This document shows positions 59,095-64,000 of a stretch of DNA of 64,000 nt, piece after piece. Each line of letters starts with the position of its first letter. Within the stretch, counting starts at the first letter, position 1. Made by a program: the position numbers and the translations under genes. The notes beneath the pieces were generated by a model that was given only the letters and a program-made list of their open reading frames with translations, was not told the DNA's origin and searched no databases. The DNA is from Ascarosepion bandense (lineage: Eukaryota > Mollusca > Cephalopoda > Sepiida > Sepiidae). Location: positions 810,501 to 874,500 of the forward strand of contig JBBBDQ010000227.1 of assembly GCA_037127315.1 (NCBI GenBank). Reading direction: 5' to 3'.

Positions 59095-59158
<64 letters not shown>
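58692..59158 (-). mobile_element. R4/Dong-like retrotransposon, copy 4, TAA-flanked
   Basis: In reverse orientation: the 3' end ('atgtcatttttcatcat' region) abuts (TTA)n at 58692-58703 and the truncated 5' end (59094) abuts (ATT)n at 59095-59158. The sequence is the complement of the 9960-10369 part of copy 2, with few differences. The forward frame 58702-59328 is antisense and not a gene. Confidence 0.88.
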
Positions 59159-59159
<1 letters not shown>

Positions 59160-60280
59160 CTATAAAATATTTCCGTTGGATAGACAACATAGAGTGGAAT
59201 GCCAGAGGCTGTTGTCTGTCAATGCTGTTAATTTTCCGGTCACTCCTGCAGGCAAGACGCTACCAAATGTAATACCTTGTATTCCTTTCGATCTCGTCAG
59301 TACGGTCTTGAAAGTGGGGTTCATGTAGTCTTGGCAGCACATAGTCTCTACACACCATCACACAGGGGTGATCTCCGGTGAGGTCACTTCAGATATCAAT
59401 TAAAGAATTAAATTTTGACCAAACTTGGCGCTACCTTTATCTCGTGAGATAAATAGATGCCAACTTAATTTATTATTATATGGTTTTCAAAATAAATCAA
59501 CAGCTACGAAAATTATTTAGTAAACAAAACTCAACCATTTTACCGCTTATCTTATAATATGTCTTCGCGGAAAAAAAATCTTTTCGAGGTCAAACAACGT
59601 CATGTAAAAAGCACAATAATTTCGAACGGAATGCAAATCAAAGTGAGGTATATTTGCTGAATAAAATATTGTCATTTTACTTTTTTTTTAATTTCCTGTC
59701 CCTCTTCGACGCTGTCTGTACAACGTATTGAGGGTGAAAGAAAGAAAGAGAAAAAGAAGTCACGTGCTTCCGGTCTTGACTGGAGCGCGGTTTCCAGGTG
59801 GATAAGACCTGCGCTGTGGTTGCCATCAGTGCATTTGAACAGAGAAAGCCTCGGTCGAACTGTTCATCAATTGTGATGTGACACGACTCGTTAGGGATGG
59901 TGGGGTGTTTGACGAGAAGCCTGGAGAAGTCATTGCCAAGATACAGTCTCCGTATTCAATGAATTTTTACACAGATATTGATTGGCTTTTATTGATCTAA
60001 CTCTATGTCCTTTCAGGTGAACACCGTGAAGGCTATATAATTATATAAGAACACACATTCTTCCCGAGGTTGCATCAAAACACGTGCAAGGTTTGAAAGA
60101 ATTTGAAAAATAACATTGACTAATAGTAGGATTAGTATTAAGGTTACTTGGACTAGTATGAGTGAAAATCTTTTGCACCTATAGACAAATCTGACATTGT
60201 TTAATCGTATACAGTATTTACAAAACTTACACTAGTAAATTATTTTGCTAATTATTTTGTGAGACAATCTTTACTCCTAA
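59160..60280. other. unassigned stretch
   Basis: A minus frame of 60 codons (59342-59160) continues in other frames with DRTDEIERN-like residues, so it may be a decayed element, but no family was recognised. Confidence 0.3.
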
Positions 60281-60748
60281 AAAATTACACTATTTACGTT
60301 ATTCAGACTATTGTCATGATCTTTGTTGCCATTTGTACGACGTTTCGGCCGGTGTAGGCTCCGGCCTTCTTCCGGTGCTAGGAATTTCAAACAGAACCCT
60401 TTATTACGACCACTGAGGTATATCATTCTCATTCCTTGTGCGAAGCCTCTTTTAGTAGTCATAAGTTATCCCCTCTCTAAGTTACTGTAGGCTGGTATTG
60501 AATTCACATCTCTTTGGGTCAAGTCACTGGAACTAACCAACGTCTATATCCACTTGCCCATGTGTCCGTAGGGACAAGAACAACTGAATTTCTGCGACTT
60601 ATAAACCTAATATTCAGTAATCATTTTTTATCAGAGTTCATATTGCAAATTTTGATATTAATGGTTTTCTCTAGTATTTTTTGGTGTTAATGGTTTTCTT
60701 TAATATTTTTCCCAGAGCTCATATTGCAATTTTGATATTCTTACACTG

Positions 60749-61520
60749 ATGCAGGGAACTACATCTCATCTTTGCATGCTTGGCACCGAAACCTGCCGTC
60801 AACTCAAGGAGTGCTTGTCTGGTCGCAGAAAAAGCGGGACACACCCTGGTCGAGAACGGATCCAGGACAACCAATGGATGAAACCAAAATTACATTCCGA
60901 TATCTCCCAGAGGCTCGTGGCATTCCTCAGCCGGATCACTGATAAAGAAGACCAAAAAAGAATCCCGTACGCGTTAGTCAGGGACAGACTGGCCTCGGAC
61001 ATATACATAAGAGAACGTACCAGCATTCTACTAGATAACCGGGTGGAGATGCTGATTTTCTGCACACAAACTTTTGATTGGCATCAGATAAACATCGGTA
61101 GGATGAAGGCGTTGCAATGGGCTCGCCATTATCATCATCACTGGCTAACATATAAATGGAATACTCTGAAGAGATGGCATTAGATTCTGCAGCTCAAAAG
61201 CCAGTTCTATGGCTGAGATACGGTGATGATACCTTCATACTCTGGTGGAGTTCCAGACGCTGCTGACCATGTGAACGCAATAAGATCATCGATACAGTTC
61301 ATTAGGGAAAACGAGAGACAACAAACTGGCATTCCTGGATGTGCCAATAACTCAAACAGAGGAATGGGGCCAAGACATTGTATACCGCAATCCAACATTT
61401 ACCGGCCATAACTCAACTTCAACCCCCACCATAAAATTTAAAGAAAGGGGTCGTCCGCTGTCTGCAACACTGAGCAAAAGACATAAGCGGCGACCTAGAG
61501 ACATACAAACAGGAAATGAT
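60749..61520 (+). pseudogene. Penelope-like reverse transcriptase, frameshifted
   Basis: The first frame (60749-61183) includes the upstream RT region. A second frame gives EGVAMGSPLSSSLANI (the GxxMGSPLS motif) at about 61095-61140, interrupted by one stop, then KPVLWLRYGDDTFILWW with the catalytic YGDD at about 61215. A third gives NKLAFLDVPITQTEE-like and VYRNPTFTG blocks typical of the family C-terminal to the catalytic site. At least two frameshifts. No GIY-YIG endonuclease domain is visible. Confidence 0.75.
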
Positions 61521-61836
61521 TAGTATAAGCAGTACCCTACAACGCAACAATTATCCAGGGTACATGACAACAACTTCAACAAACATAGATGGGAGGATGC
61601 ATGAGAATAATAAAACTAAGAAGTCACCCTCGATCTGTCTACCCTATTAGGTTTATAAGTCCCAGAATTTCCGTTGGTTAGTTCCAGTGACTTGGCCCAA
61701 AGTGTTTTCAGTTCAATATCTGGCTGGCTACAGCAGTGGTGAACAAGTAACTTAGATAGTCCGGTTGGAGGGAGATAACTCATAACTGAGAAATGAGACT
61801 ATCCTAATAAAGGATTCTATTTAAAATTCCTAGCAC

Positions 61837-61876
61837 CTGAAGAAGGCCGGAGCGTACAACGGCCGAAACGTCGTAC
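61837..61876 (+). ncRNA. hammerhead-like motif in the right terminal copy
   Basis: CTGAAGA core, GGCCG/CGGCC stem, GAAACG. The left inverted copy (60376-60336, minus) has CGGAAGA in place of CTGAAGA, which would break a hammerhead core. Confidence 0.45.
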
Positions 61877-61930
61877 AAATGACAACAAATATAAAGCCAA
61901 TAGACCGAATAATGTAAGTAGTGTAAATAC

Positions 61931-62310
61931 TACCTCATCTCAGAAAGATAGACAAATCCTAAAACGTTATTTGAACATGTTAATGATTTTAAAAATAATA
62001 CGAAAAAAATCTCAAAAATTCCATATTAGTTAAATAATTAAAGAGCACACTGGCCTGTTTACAAAAGGCAGAATCACAAGGAAATGCAGATTTTATCCCA
62101 GTTACAATAAGTTTTTCTTTGCAATTTACCCCTGAAGATTATTTACTTGTAAATACTTATGTTGGAAAAAGTTACGGTACCTTCCTTGATGAATTTCATC
62201 TTAACATCAAGAATGTGATTAGAGAACTGAAAAGTATCAATATAAAATAAACTTTATATGTCTATATTATTCAATTAAACACGTTTGAATGAATATATAC
62301 TTGCTTGCTT
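61931..62310. other. unassigned stretch
   Basis: AT-rich, no element recognised. Confidence 0.3.
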
Positions 62311-62311
62311 G

Positions 62312-62355
62312 CTATCTATCTATCTATCTATCTATCTATCTGTTCATATCCTTTT

Positions 62356-62422
<67 letters not shown>

Positions 62423-62434
62423 CTTATCTATTCA

Positions 62435-62480
<46 letters not shown>

Positions 62481-62521
62481 ACTATCTATCTATCTATCTA
62501 TCTATCTATCTCAGATTGTTC

Positions 62522-62577
<56 letters not shown>

Positions 62578-62585
62578 GATTGTTC

Positions 62586-62632
<47 letters not shown>

Positions 62633-62642
62633 CAGACTGTTC

Positions 62643-62690
<48 letters not shown>

Positions 62691-62706
62691 ATTCTATCTA
62701 TTTTCA

Positions 62707-62751
<45 letters not shown>

Positions 62752-62761
62752 CAGACTGTTC

Positions 62762-62800
<39 letters not shown>

Positions 62801-62810
62801 CAGACTGTTC

Positions 62811-62865
<55 letters not shown>

Positions 62866-62873
62866 CTGATTGT

Positions 62874-62933
<60 letters not shown>

Positions 62934-62935
62934 AT
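62312..62935. repeat. (TCTA)n microsatellite, about 620 bp
   Basis: Long TCTA/ATCT array broken at intervals by 'cagattgttcatt'-like interruptions (near 62512, 62573, 62633, 62752, 62800, 62866), giving a crude higher-order pattern. The 255-codon frame over it is an artefact. Confidence 0.97.
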
Positions 62936-64000
62936 TTCAAAGCTTGATCCTTATAAAGTGTGCCCAGGTGACGGAATCTCAATCATCGTCGTGAAGAAAT
63001 GTACCAACCGAACGCTCCCCTGTCCTCTGAAATCTCTACAAATATTACCACTCTGAACTTCCTTTCCTGCCCTTCTCTGTGTTTCCTCCTTATAAGAACT
63101 CTGGAGAACCCTCAGACCCATCTAATTAGCGCCCTGTAAGCCCCCTATCAATTTTTGGCAAAGTGTTTGAGGCTATTATGAATGCTGAATTGGTTCAACA
63201 TTTCACAGCACAAAGCCTATTCTCCAGTGTGGTATCAGCTTCGCTAATACGATAATGACCATGACTGAATACATATACCAGGCTCTTGATAAGAACAGCA
63301 AAGCTCGAGTTGTTGCCCTGAATATTTTTAAAGCATTTGAAAGAGTCTGGCACGCTGGCCTTCTGCGCAAGCTACAGGCTATGATATTACTAGACGATTT
63401 TTTGATTTAATCCTAAATAGTTCCTATCAAATCGCGTAATGATGGTCGTATTGAACGGCTATGCTTCCAAATCTAATCACACAAACGCGAGTGTCCTCAA
63501 GGCTCTATTCTAGGTCCTATAATTTTCTCTTCATTAATGATCTCCCAAATATTCAGCTACGCTGACAACACCACCATTTACTCCCGCCTCAATAAAATTT
63601 TGCTAAAGCTGACAAACCAAACCTCACTGCTGATATTAAAAAGGACTTCTAATCTGTGGTGGACTAGTGTAAGAAATGGCTCTTAAATATTAATGCTTCC
63701 AAAATAAAGCTGCTGTTCTTTAACCACCATAGACAATCTCTGTTATCCCACTCATTAGCATGGATCACACTAGTCTCCCTGAAAGCAATAAACTGCGCCT
63801 CCTCGGTCTTACTCTTTCATTCGATCTTAAGTAGAATGGACTACCTTCACAAAATAGCAAAATTTACTGCTAGGAAGGTCAGGTCACTGTGTCGGGCCAG
63901 GAGGTTTTTCTCCTCCGTTTCCATCTTGCACATATACAAATCTACTATCCGTCTGTGTATTGAATACTGTTGTCATAAATAATCGGGCGCTATTGCTAGT
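62936..64000 (+). pseudogene. CR1/jockey-like LINE reverse transcriptase, runs off window
   Basis: Pieces in several frames: [14 protein letters not shown] (relic of the GPDGI motif), RPVSPLSIFGK-like, then VVALNIFKAFERVWHAGLL (first catalytic block), CPQGSILGP-like, FSYADNTTIYS (second catalytic block), then HHRQS, LRLLGLTL-like and IYKSTIRLCIEYC. Both catalytic Asp positions read Asn (ALNI in place of ALDI, YADN in place of YADD). Multiple indels. Same family as 33348-34273, extending further 5'. Confidence 0.85.

Larger units (their letters stand above)
60285..61930 (+). mobile_element. Penelope-like element with inverted terminal copies
   Basis: The outer segments 60285-60560 and 61668-61930 are inverted copies of one another (for example 'gttagttccagtgacttgg' at 61678-61696 against its complement near 60520). 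Each contains the hammerhead-like core. Between them is a Penelope-type reverse transcriptase remnant. Penelope-like elements are known to carry terminal repeats in direct or inverted order and hammerhead motifs. Confidence 0.7.

Noticed and set aside
58702..59328. 208-codon forward frame
   Set aside because: It is antisense to an R4/Dong-like retrotransposon copy and continues into an (ATT)n tract.
62289..63056. 255-codon open frame rich in Ile-Tyr-Leu-Ser
   Set aside because: It is the translation of the (TCTA)n microsatellite running into a LINE remnant; any frame of a four-base repeat without stop words stays open.

Overview
The window looks like intergenic DNA from a repeat-rich invertebrate, most likely a cephalopod mollusc (octopus-like). 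The basis is a tRNA-derived SINE family of about 304 bp (nine copies), other tRNA-like SINEs, a mix of five or more non-LTR retrotransposon lineages, Penelope-like remnants, very frequent (TA)n/(CA)n tracts and several minisatellites. The organism call is inference from this repeat profile. I found no host protein-coding gene I can support; almost every long open frame belongs to a broken mobile element or is a by-product of a tandem repeat whose unit is a multiple of three.

Layout. 1-1740: a 241-bp satellite with a SINE in its sixth monomer. 1741-9000: decayed RTE-like and CR1/jockey-like LINE fragments, a 5S rRNA/tRNA chimeric SINE and a 413-bp solo LTR. 9085-10620: three head-to-tail copies of an R4/Dong-like retrotransposon, each bounded by TAA repeats, followed by a 27-bp minisatellite (10621-12280). 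12300-17260: more fragments, a SINE inserted in an R4-like copy, a pair of inverted hammerhead-like motifs and a second solo LTR with a perfect 5-bp target duplication. 17900-25300: a microsatellite-rich zone with a near-perfect 575-bp tandem duplication, fold-back hairpins and 28-bp and 39-bp minisatellites. 26100-27960: a transposase-like pseudogene with a recognisable intron. 28870-33345 (minus): a nearly complete Tx1-like LINE. 33348-35035: two further LINE 3' ends. 35500-46700: SINEs, a Tc1/mariner-type MITE carrying a SINE, a duplicated segment, a Tc1 transposase pseudogene and a second 5S-tRNA chimera.

47926-50692 is the most striking locus. It is a tRNA-type SINE whose internal 41-bp segment has expanded into about 65 tandem copies while the tRNA-like head survives. 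51890-58400 holds LINE and Ty3/gypsy integrase fragments and an A-rich kilobase. 58566-61940 holds another TAA-flanked R4-like copy and a Penelope-like element bracketed by inverted repeats with hammerhead-like cores. 62310-64000 is a (TCTA)n array followed by a LINE reverse transcriptase in which two catalytic aspartates have become asparagine.

The elements are not a pathway; they record nested insertion and local amplification. The most informative points are target-site preference (TAA), SINE-to-satellite conversion, SINE chimerism and insertion order from target-site duplications.
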